Part shown: positions 57,453 through 64,000 of the stretch, piece by piece | How the letters are laid out: every line of letters starts with the position of its first letter | Numbering within the stretch: the first letter of the stretch is position 1 | Assembly (NCBI GenBank): GCA_041874755.1 | Contig: CP102611.1 | Coordinates: forward strand, 3,162,001-3,226,000 | Direction of reading: 5' to 3' | DNA: 64,000 nucleotides | Source of the DNA: Chitinibacter sp. SCUT-21 | Lineage (GTDB): Bacteria > Pseudomonadota > Gammaproteobacteria > Burkholderiales > Chitinibacteraceae | Made by a program: the position numbers and the translations under genes | The notes under the pieces: model-generated | The model's database searches: none | Seen by the model: the letters and a program-made list of their open reading frames with translations, nothing else | What the model was told of the DNA's origin: nothing

Positions 57453-57456
57453 TTTT

Positions 57457-57849
57457 TCACCAGGTATTGTAGTTGGTGCCATCTTTGGCGACGGCGTCTG
57501 ATCCACTGCGGATGTCGTAAACACCAGGTGCGCCTTCGGCATTGATAATCACCCAGCTGTCACGGCGGTTGGTAATGGGGTCGAGTGGCACTTCACGCAA
57601 ATATTTGCGTTCGACCATTTCTTCTAATGTGGCAGGGTAACGGCCAGTATCGGAGAAAAATTTATCAATCCCTTCCCGTACCGCAACCAGATTGTGTTTC
57701 AGTACGGTTTCTTGAGCGCGGTCGGTCTGCTGGAAATAGCGGGGGACAACCAGCGTTAATAAGCTGGCCATGATGGCGAGAACGACAAGCAGTTCAATCA
57801 GGGTAAAGCCAAGGCGGCGGGTTTTACCAATCACGGTAGCTGACACCAT
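57457..57849 (-). CDS. GspG-type major pseudopilin-like protein
   Basis: A 130-residue pseudopilin. Leader MVSATVIGKTRRLG is followed by the cleavage motif G/FTLIELLVVLAIMASLL with Glu at position 5, then the GspG-like segment DTGRYPATLEEMVERKYLREVPLDPIT and a C-terminal calcium-loop-like DIRSGSDAVAKDG. These match the type II secretion major pseudopilin. Overlaps the preceding pseudopilin gene by 26 bases. Confidence 0.9.
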   Translation of the reverse strand: MVSATVIGKTRRLGFTLIELLVVLAIMASLLTLVVPRYFQQTDRAQETVLKHNLVAVREGIDKFFSDTGRYPATLEEMVERKYLREVPLDPITNRRDSWVIINAEGAPGVYDIRSGSDAVAKDGTNYNTW

Positions 57850-58300
57850 TTAATCCAATATTGCTCGATAAAGAGTACACATCATACACGTCACGACCCT
57901 CGGCGGGGGCATCAGGTGGGCTGGCATAGCTGCGCAAACCCCATGTCTGCGCATTAGTCTTGCTTGGGCAATCGCAAAATGGATCGCGCGGCATGCGACG
58001 CAGGAAATAGATTTTCCGCCCACCAGGGTCTTTTAAATCTTTCACCCCGTCCACCAAGACGTTTAAGCTTTCAGGATAGCCAGAGTCTTCTAGGGATTTG
58101 TTGATTTTCCCTGCATCGGCTGCCAGCTTGTATTGGTCAATTGCAGTGCGGATTTGCCATAAGGAGCGGCGTAGTTCTTCTTCGCGGTTACGCGTTGAAG
58201 CCACTTGCGACAGTGGCAAAGCCACCGTTGCAAGCACGGCCAAGATGGTTAAAGTGACCATCAACTCAATCAGTGTAAATCCGCGCTGCATTTTGAACAC
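57824..58300 (-). CDS. Pseudopilin-like protein (GspG-related)
   Basis: A 158-residue protein with short leader MFKMQRG and the motif FTLIELMVTLTILAVLATVA (Glu at position 5). It then shows the GspG-like REEELRRSLWQIRTAIDQY, GYPESLNVLVDG and RRMPRDPF. A Cys-Asp-Cys pair (FCDCPSK) and a longer loop distinguish it from classical GspG. GTG 58300 directly follows the secretin stop (TAAGTG) with GGGGA at 6 bases; ATG 58291 is an alternative. Confidence 0.85.
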   Translation of the reverse strand: MFKMQRGFTLIELMVTLTILAVLATVALPLSQVASTRNREEELRRSLWQIRTAIDQYKLAADAGKINKSLEDSGYPESLNVLVDGVKDLKDPGGRKIYFLRRMPRDPFCDCPSKTNAQTWGLRSYASPPDAPAEGRDVYDVYSLSSNIGLNGVSYRDW

Positions 58301-60298
58301 TTAGCGTCCCCGCATGCCCGAGCCACGACTTACTGGGGATGGCGTGACTTCTGGTGCTCCCGATTGTGGTTGCGGCGCTGGCTGCGGTGCAGGTTGTACC
58401 TCTGGTGCCGGTGCTGGCGCAGGTGGTACATACGGCATTGGCTGCTGTCCGCCTTGGTTGTTAATGCTAAAGGTGGACGATGGGCGCAGGCGCAGTGGAT
58501 CGGTGCTGATATTGCCCTCCGTACCGCTATCAAAACTTGTGATATGCGATGACGGCAGTGGCAATGAACGCACTACGCGAGGCGTAATCAGCAGGATAAT
58601 TTCGGTTTTGGCTGATTCGGTTTTTTTGGTGCCAAAAATGCGATCCAATACCGGTATCGTACTCAGGAAAGGCAAGCCTTGTCCCGCATTGCGCTCGGCA
58701 CGCGATAATAAGCCCGCGAGTACCTGTGTTTCACCGTCACGTGCCGTCATAATGGTTTCGGCTCGGCGGGTACCAATTTGGTAGGCGATTAAGCCAGTTT
58801 TACTGGTCACCGTGTTGGCGATGTTGGATACCTCAAGATTAACTTTTACGCTGATCTCGTTGTCTACCGTCATGACGGGTTCAACGTTAAGAGTTAAGCC
58901 AACGTCTTGGTAATTCACACTTTCGCTGCTGACACCGTTGGACGTGGTCGTGGTAACGACGGGCACACGGTCACCAATCAGGATTTTGGCTTTATCCCGG
59001 TTTTTAACGCGAATTTTAGGATTCGCCAGCACATTGGTGTTGCCTCTTGTTTGCAAGAAGTTCGCAGTCACTGTTGGAGTGCCCAAGTTAACCAGTACGT
59101 CACTCTTATTGATGTTGCCAATTTGATCCAGCGTGACTTGCCCAGCCACTTTCGTTGGTGTGGTTGTGGTCGTGGTGCCGTCCGCATTTTTGGTCGTAAC
59201 TGGCACTGCACCGATAGTATTGCCGTAGACGGTAGCGCTGACGGCGCCTGGATAGAGGATACCCAGGTCGAGTACATCGCTATTGCTGACTTCGAGTACT
59301 TCTACATCCATCAATACTTCGGATTGTGGGATGTCTTGTGCCGCAATCAGGCGCTCTGCGACTGCAATGGCATCTGGCGTGTCACGCATCACGAGCATCG
59401 ATAAGCGCTCATCAATATAAATGTCGCGCGTTTTAACCATCTGCTTGAGCATGGCCAGCACTTGTTTCGGGTCGGCGTTCGATAGATAGAAGGTACGTAA
59501 CACCATGTCTTTGTAATCACGATCTTTATCCGGACGTTTTGGATAGATCAGAATGGTGTTGTCGTTCAGAATCTTTTTATCAAGTTGGTTGGTCGCCAAG
59601 ATCAAATTAATCACGTCTTCAACCGTGGTATCACGGGCGTAGATCGTGGTTTTTAAATTCGGTGGAACGTCTTTATCGAAAATAAAGTTAACTTTACCGA
59701 TGCGCGAGATGATGTCAAACACGCTCATCATGCTTTGATCGCGAAATTGTAGCGAAATCGGGCTTTTCAGTGCCTGTGCCAAAGTAGGGCGCAGACTTAC
59801 TTCGCGCGCTTTGCGATTTTCGATGTCGTTTTTAATCGTTTGGGCAGCGACGCTACGTGGATTGTCCATCAAAATTTGATTCACAATCCCGAGTACTTCA
59901 TCAGGCCGAGTGTCTTTGTTTTCACGGGCATAGCGCAGCATTGAATCGTGGCGCACGCCCATTTCAACGTAACGAATGCCTTCCTGTGCTCGGATATTGG
60001 TCGGATCCCATTGCAAGGCTTGCTGGTATTGGCTGATTGCCAATGCGCTATTGCCTTGTTGACGAGCTTGTTCGCCCTGCGCGATCAAGCGGTTCACATA
60101 CGTTAGAACATTGCTTTGATAAGCCGCGCGCAATTTCAGATCATTGGGCGAGCTCGCGATTTGCGCCTTCAGCGTAGTCAATGCCGCTTCCGGATTGCCG
60201 GCATCAAGCTGAGTTTCAGCCTGATAGCGTGCAATATCGGCTGCACAGCCACCTAAAAAGGCCAAAGAAATAATTGAGGTCATTAACGCACGTTTCAC
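58301..60298 (-). CDS. Secretin of type II secretion/MSHA-like system (lipoprotein)
   Basis: A 665-residue outer-membrane secretin. The N-terminus is a lipoprotein signal with lipobox LGGC (Cys18). TPR-like helices (about 20-165) precede the STN/N0 (SLQFRDQSMMSVFDIISRI) and N1 domains, and the secretin domain ends with GLPFLSTIPVLDRIFGTK and EIILLITPRVVRS. The TPR insertion and lipid anchor resemble MshL/GspD variants in MSHA-like operons rather than classical GspD. The tail is Pro/Gln-rich. Overlaps the upstream PilP-like gene by 4 bases. Confidence 0.92.
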   Translation of the reverse strand: MKRALMTSIISLAFLGGCAADIARYQAETQLDAGNPEAALTTLKAQIASSPNDLKLRAAYQSNVLTYVNRLIAQGEQARQQGNSALAISQYQQALQWDPTNIRAQEGIRYVEMGVRHDSMLRYARENKDTRPDEVLGIVNQILMDNPRSVAAQTIKNDIENRKAREVSLRPTLAQALKSPISLQFRDQSMMSVFDIISRIGKVNFIFDKDVPPNLKTTIYARDTTVEDVINLILATNQLDKKILNDNTILIYPKRPDKDRDYKDMVLRTFYLSNADPKQVLAMLKQMVKTRDIYIDERLSMLVMRDTPDAIAVAERLIAAQDIPQSEVLMDVEVLEVSNSDVLDLGILYPGAVSATVYGNTIGAVPVTTKNADGTTTTTTPTKVAGQVTLDQIGNINKSDVLVNLGTPTVTANFLQTRGNTNVLANPKIRVKNRDKAKILIGDRVPVVTTTTSNGVSSESVNYQDVGLTLNVEPVMTVDNEISVKVNLEVSNIANTVTSKTGLIAYQIGTRRAETIMTARDGETQVLAGLLSRAERNAGQGLPFLSTIPVLDRIFGTKKTESAKTEIILLITPRVVRSLPLPSSHITSFDSGTEGNISTDPLRLRPSSTFSINNQGGQQPMPYVPPAPAPAPEVQPAPQPAPQPQSGAPEVTPSPVSRGSGMRGR

Positions 60299-60831
60299 GG
60301 CGTTCCTCCTGTCGACAGCGATTGCTGTTGATTGAGTGGTAAAAAGGTCACGGTAATCACATCACGGCTCAGTTTGTCGAGTCGGTAAACGCCCATAAAG
60401 GAGTCTCCCGGCACGATTCGACCCAACGTGTCACAACGTGTACAGAAAACGAGAGATTGACCTTGGCCTTCCAGCACAAAGTAGTCACTATTTTTATCAT
60501 GCCAAGTCGCCGTGACTTGCAATGGAAACGTCGGCGCAACGGGAACCGGTGTGGGTGTCGGTTTCGGTGTTGGCGTTGGCTTGGGCGGCGGCGGAGCCCA
60601 ATTTTGTTTTGGGAACAAATCAGACAGGCTCATGCCCTCCGAGGCCGAGCTAGCTGCTGCTGAGCTGGCGGTGGAAGCATTGGCCGCCGATCTGATTTCG
60701 CTAGCAATTTTACGAGGCGCAGGTCGAGCAGTTGAGTCAAGTTCCGGCTCTTGCTGTGAGTCATGCCAAAAGGTATAGGCGGTTGCGGCTAAGGTGACGC
60801 CCAACAGCCATTGCATAGGACGGGAGAGCAT
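60295..60831 (-). CDS. PilP/GspC/MshK-like inner-membrane protein
   Basis: A 178-residue protein with one N-terminal helix (about 6-22), an Ala/Ser-rich and then Pro-Thr-rich linker (PKPTPTPKPTPTPVPV near 83-98) and a small C-terminal beta domain. LVFCTRCDTLGRIVPGDSFMGVYRL resembles the homology-region domain of GspC/PilP-type proteins that bridges the inner membrane complex and the secretin. A CxxC pair (near 131-134) could form a disulfide. Position between pilO-like and secretin genes supports the role. Confidence 0.7.
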   Translation of the reverse strand: MLSRPMQWLLGVTLAATAYTFWHDSQQEPELDSTARPAPRKIASEIRSAANASTASSAAASSASEGMSLSDLFPKQNWAPPPPKPTPTPKPTPTPVPVAPTFPLQVTATWHDKNSDYFVLEGQGQSLVFCTRCDTLGRIVPGDSFMGVYRLDKLSRDVITVTFLPLNQQQSLSTGGTP

Positions 60832-61355
60832 TAGTGCACCTCCGTCAGATAGGAGAGCTGCATCTGAATAGACAGCTGTTCCTCACCAATCGTTTGGCGC
60901 TGAAAATTCACCGCCTCAATGCGAACCCCTGGAATTTGCTGTAATGCAGCGCTAAAACGGCGATATTGAATATAGCGTGCAGTGGCGGGGAATTGCATGC
61001 TATAGCGTTTTAGCTTGCCATCGGCTTCCACTTGCGCCTTGTAGTCAATTTGTGGGATTGCAATATTATTCTTTTCCGCAACTTGATTTAAGCGGCGTAA
61101 AAAGAAAGTAAACGTGTCGTCGTGATTCAGTTTTGGCAGCTGTGCTTGTGCTTCACTGGCCACATTTGCTACGCGCAAGTTGGCAAATTTACGCTCCAAC
61201 TCACTTTCTCGATTGGCGAGGTCGGCCTCATAAGGCTTCAGGTCTTGAAAATAGAGTAATGCGGCAAAGCCCAAGAGCGCCAAGCCTGCTAAGCCTAGAA
61301 TGCCAGAGTATTTCGGAATTAAACGTAAATACCAGAGCAACTGCGATTTAGTCAT
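60831..61355 (-). CDS. PilO/GspM/MshJ-like assembly protein
   Basis: A 174-residue inner-membrane protein: helix at about 18-36, a coiled segment (YEADLANRESELERKFANL), then a ferredoxin-like periplasmic domain with MQFPATARYIQYRRFSAALQQIPGV and VNFQRQ, the usual PilO pattern. It would pair with the PilN-like protein encoded upstream. Overlaps neighbours by one to four bases. Confidence 0.8.
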   Translation of the reverse strand: MTKSQLLWYLRLIPKYSGILGLAGLALLGFAALLYFQDLKPYEADLANRESELERKFANLRVANVASEAQAQLPKLNHDDTFTFFLRRLNQVAEKNNIAIPQIDYKAQVEADGKLKRYSMQFPATARYIQYRRFSAALQQIPGVRIEAVNFQRQTIGEEQLSIQMQLSYLTEVH

Positions 61356-61930
61356 CGATTTGCTCCTGTTTCTATGGCGACCACGTTAGAGGCTTTTATT
61401 TCCTCAGGGCGATCATCTTTCCAAAAAATCTCAATGGCGGCTACAGCTGGTTTATATGGGTCGCCTACTTTTGTGGAATTGCGCGCCAGTGAAACTTGCT
61501 TTACTTGTGGATGTTGCGTTAAACGATCAACCAGTAAAAGCACGTCATTGAGCGTTTTAGCCTCAATTTCCAATTTAATATCGCGATCTAGATTAACCAC
61601 ATCCATGCGGGTAAGCGCAATTTCTGGACGCCAAACCTCCTCCAGCAGCGCAATACCAGTTTCGGCGCTGAAGGTTTGGGCTTTGGCTACTTTCGCAACT
61701 TTGTCGGAGACTGGCGAGGCTTTTTGTGCCGCCAATCTTTTTGCTTCTTGTTGCTTGAGGCGCAATGCAATTTCATCTTCGCGGATTTCAATTTGCGCCT
61801 TGTTTTCCTTTGCTACATCTAGCTGTGTCATCACCCAAAGTACGGCCACAATACCGAGTACGGTTAGCAGTAGACCGATCCAAGGTACCACGCTGGGGCG
61901 ACGATTAAAGTCGAGTTGCAGGGCTTTCAT
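61352..61930 (-). CDS. PilN/GspL-like assembly protein
   Basis: A 192-residue inner-membrane protein. The N-terminus MKALQLDFNRRP is the short cytoplasmic segment that in PilN binds PilM; a helix follows (about 16-34), then a coiled coil (about 40-70) and a periplasmic domain. ATG 61930 has GGGAGG about 8 bases before it, so the longer frame from 61978 is rejected. Overlaps the PilM-like gene by 4 bases. Confidence 0.82.
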   Translation of the reverse strand: MKALQLDFNRRPSVVPWIGLLLTVLGIVAVLWVMTQLDVAKENKAQIEIREDEIALRLKQQEAKRLAAQKASPVSDKVAKVAKAQTFSAETGIALLEEVWRPEIALTRMDVVNLDRDIKLEIEAKTLNDVLLLVDRLTQHPQVKQVSLARNSTKVGDPYKPAVAAIEIFWKDDRPEEIKASNVVAIETGANR

Positions 61931-62718
61931 GCGTGCACCTCCCCAGCAATAAATTGAGGATGGGCTGCACCTAACCATTCGAAATCAAAATCGGCAGCTT
62001 TGATACTTGAAAGTGTGATATCCGAAGAGGTGAGATAAATGTGTTCTGGTAAGAATTGCCCGGATAATACCGCGGCCTCTCGAACAATAGCTGAGAGTGA
62101 ACGGGTAGTTTCACCAATTTCTAATTGAATCGGTAAGGCAATGACGCTCTGCCATGCTTTCTCACGATAAAAACCGACAATTGCATGCGAGGTCTCCACC
62201 ACCAACAGGGCGTGTTCTGGATATTTCATCGCCCGACGATGTTGATTTACCGCGGTTGTGAACAACGGTTCCACCTCAGCCAGCTTGAGTTTGCTGCTGC
62301 GACATAGCTCAGCGATGGTTTGATATAGGCCTTCTTCAATCGCTGCTGCGATCCGTGGTTTGCCATAATCGCCAGCAGAGACGCGAACACGCCAATTGTC
62401 AGCACTAACCCCGTATTGCTGTGCTAGGACGATACGCGCGTAATTTTCCCAGTCCACATCTTTATTCAGTGAATCTTGCCAAGGCAAACAAGCGTAGCGT
62501 ACCCATGGCGAACCAAAAATCAATTTGATTTGATCTAAGCCGAGATTGCCGCGCGGGGTATTACTCAGTAAATCCTGCAAGCGGGAGACCAACACATCTG
62601 GTGAAGGATCAATTGTGCCGCGACGACGGCTCAAGACCTCACCCGACAGTGATAGGCTACTGAGCCGGACGCGCTGCTTACCAAAGCAGGCGTGATGTTT
62701 AATCAACAAATGTGACAC
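61927..62718 (-). CDS. PilM/GspL-cytoplasmic-like (actin-like fold) protein
   Basis: A protein of about 263 residues, probably cytoplasmic, with actin-like fold pattern: IKLIFGSPWVRYACLPW, then a middle domain, then ALLVVETSHAIVGFY and LSGQFLPEHIYLTSSD. This matches PilM/MshI-type proteins that link the ATPase to the membrane PilN/PilO pair. GTG 62718 is proposed because AGGA lies 8-9 bases upstream; the start is inside the ATPase gene and overlaps it by 20 bases. Other starts are possible. Confidence 0.72.
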   Translation of the reverse strand: MSHLLIKHHACFGKQRVRLSSLSLSGEVLSRRRGTIDPSPDVLVSRLQDLLSNTPRGNLGLDQIKLIFGSPWVRYACLPWQDSLNKDVDWENYARIVLAQQYGVSADNWRVRVSAGDYGKPRIAAAIEEGLYQTIAELCRSSKLKLAEVEPLFTTAVNQHRRAMKYPEHALLVVETSHAIVGFYREKAWQSVIALPIQLEIGETTRSLSAIVREAAVLSGQFLPEHIYLTSSDITLSSIKAADFDFEWLGAAHPQFIAGEVHA

Positions 62719-64000
62719 GGTTGATTTCCTGCAAGGTGGTTTCACCACGAGAAACCGCGTTCACCGCGATTTGTCGCATCGAGACAAAGCCTTTAGCTAA
62801 GGCAATTTTTTTCAGTTCTACCGCTGGTGCGTGATTAGCGATGGCTTGTTTCATATCGTCATCAAGGCGCAAGACCTCAGCAATCGCTTTACGGCCTAAG
62901 TAGCCGGTGTTGCGGCAAGCAGGGCAGCCTTGGCCTTTGCGAAACTTCCAGCCCTTGACTTGCTCAACGCTCAACCCTGAGTTGATCAAGAGGCTTTCTT
63001 CGGGTTGGTCATCTGCCACGCAATGCGGGCAGACTTTACGGATCAAACGCTGCGCCACGACACCGATCAGGGCATCGACAAAGCTATTGGGTTCCACGCC
63101 CATGTGAATGAAACGATCAATCACCGAAAATGCGTTATTGGCGTGGACAGAAGTTAATACCAAGTGGCCTGTTAATGCCGCTTGCACCGCAATATTGGCG
63201 GTTTCACCGTCACGAATCTCACCGACCAGAATTTTGTCTGGGTCATGGCGCAAAATAGAGCGCAAGCCACGGGCAAAAGTCAGACCTTTTTTGTCGTTAA
63301 CCGGGATTTGCAATACGCCAGGAAGCTGATACTCGACTGGGTCTTCAATGGTGATGATTTTCTCTTCACCATTATTAATTTCCGACAGCGTTGCATACAG
63401 CGTGGTCGATTTGCCCGAACCCGTTGGGCCAGTAACGAGTAGCAAGCCATACGGCTCGTGTGACAGACCGCGAATGGCGGCCATCGTTTGTTCTTCGTGC
63501 CCTAGAGTTTCAAGACGTAATTGCTTGAAAGTATCTCCGCCGCCTTGTTTATCCAAAATCCGCAATACGGCGTCTTCGCCGTGAATCGACGGCATGATAG
63601 AGACACGAAAGTCGATGTCGCGGTTGTTAACTAAGGCTTTAAAACGACCGTCTTGTGGAATGCGGTGTTCAGAAATATCGAGCTCGGCGAGTACCTTTAG
63701 GCGGGAAATAATCTGTTCCGCTTTATCAGAGCCATTGGTGCCGCCCGCGTGCAGCAAAACACCGTCAATACGATATTTGATCGTCATGCCGCTTGGCGTC
63801 GTTTCCATGTGGATATCGGACGCTTTGGCTTTGAGTGCATCATAGAGCGTTGAGTTAACCAGCTTAACCACTGGATTGGCGTCTTGCGATAGCGTCGAGA
63901 GCGAAATTTCTGTGACGCCGCCTTTCGCTGCTTCAGGATTTTCGCCCTCAGCAAGTTGCTCCATCGCACGGTGCGATGCTTCATATTCAGTAAAGTACTG
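62699..64000 (-). CDS. gspE: GspE/PilB-type secretion ATPase (5' end beyond right edge)
   Basis: The C-terminal 433 codons of a secretion ATPase; the frame is open to the window edge, so the N-terminal domain is missing. Walker A GPTGSGKSTT, the Asp box ITIEDPVEYQ, Walker B LVGEIRDGETA and the His box GHLVLTSVHANNA are intact. The zinc-binding tetracysteine (CPHC and CPAC) of GspE/PilB is present. It powers pseudopilus assembly. First visible gene of the minus-strand operon; an inner-membrane GspF-like protein is not in the window. Confidence 0.95.
   Translation of the reverse strand, partial: QYFTEYEASHRAMEQLAEGENPEAAKGGVTEISLSTLSQDANPVVKLVNSTLYDALKAKASDIHMETTPSGMTIKYRIDGVLLHAGGTNGSDKAEQIISRLKVLAELDISEHRIPQDGRFKALVNNRDIDFRVSIMPSIHGEDAVLRILDKQGGGDTFKQLRLETLGHEEQTMAAIRGLSHEPYGLLLVTGPTGSGKSTTLYATLSEINNGEEKIITIEDPVEYQLPGVLQIPVNDKKGLTFARGLRSILRHDPDKILVGEIRDGETANIAVQAALTGHLVLTSVHANNAFSVIDRFIHMGVEPNSFVDALIGVVAQRLIRKVCPHCVADDQPEESLLINSGLSVEQVKGWKFRKGQGCPACRNTGYLGRKAIAEVLRLDDDMKQAIANHAPAVELKKIALAKGFVSMRQIAVNAVSRGETTLQEINRVTFVD

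Overview
The window reads as chromosome of a betaproteobacterium of the order Neisseriales, most likely family Chitinibacteraceae (Chitinibacter/Deefgea-like). This rests on the complete 16S-23S-5S rRNA operon, on Neisseriales/Chromobacterium-like housekeeping proteins and on moderate GC. The family assignment is my inference from recognised sequence character; no search was run.

Layout. 1-9.9 kb is housekeeping: an outer-membrane barrel protein cut by the left edge, a proteasome/HslV-like Ntn hydrolase, hslO (Hsp33), a 1.1-kb gene-free patch full of structured repeats, an S41 protease, pepN, and a cysI + DUF934 sulfite-reduction pair. 9.9-15.7 kb is one rRNA operon with a near-consensus promoter, boxA sites, RNase III-type processing stems, tRNA-Ile(GAT) and tRNA-Ala(TGC). 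16-27 kb carries glmS, a small unknown gene, an AI-2E-family membrane protein, a chemoreceptor, a PhzF-like protein, ppc, a small exported protein and murB.

27-56.7 kb is a surface-polysaccharide and biofilm region. It opens with a LapD-like c-di-GMP receptor, an O-antigen-ligase-like protein and a secreted Ala-rich protein made of six 14-residue repeats. A plus-strand biosynthetic block (31.5-50.3 kb) follows: a WcaJ-type initiating transferase, fcl, gmd, a flippase, glycosyltransferases, an acyltransferase, a Wzy-like polymerase, WcaF- and WcaI-like enzymes, ugd, manC, a GDP-mannose hydrolase, manB and a VanZ-like protein. A MntA-HepT toxin-antitoxin pair sits between ugd and manC. The gene set predicts a fucose- and probably glucuronate-containing polymer resembling colanic acid. 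A converging minus-strand block (56.7-50.3 kb) encodes the envelope machinery: outer-membrane barrel, Wza-type exporter, Wzc-type tyrosine kinase, PHP-type phosphatase (in place of Wzb), a TPR protein and a LapG-like cysteine peptidase. LapD and LapG homologues therefore flank the polysaccharide genes, suggesting joint control of matrix and adhesin retention by c-di-GMP.

57-64 kb is a minus-strand type II secretion/MSHA-like operon: an ATPase cut by the right edge, PilM/N/O/P-like assembly proteins, a lipoprotein secretin and three pseudopilin-like proteins.

The stretch from about 35.2 to 40.57 kb (flippase to polymerase) is visibly more AT-rich than its neighbours, as is usual for exchanged polymer-specific genes. 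No CRISPR array, intact insertion sequence or prophage was seen.
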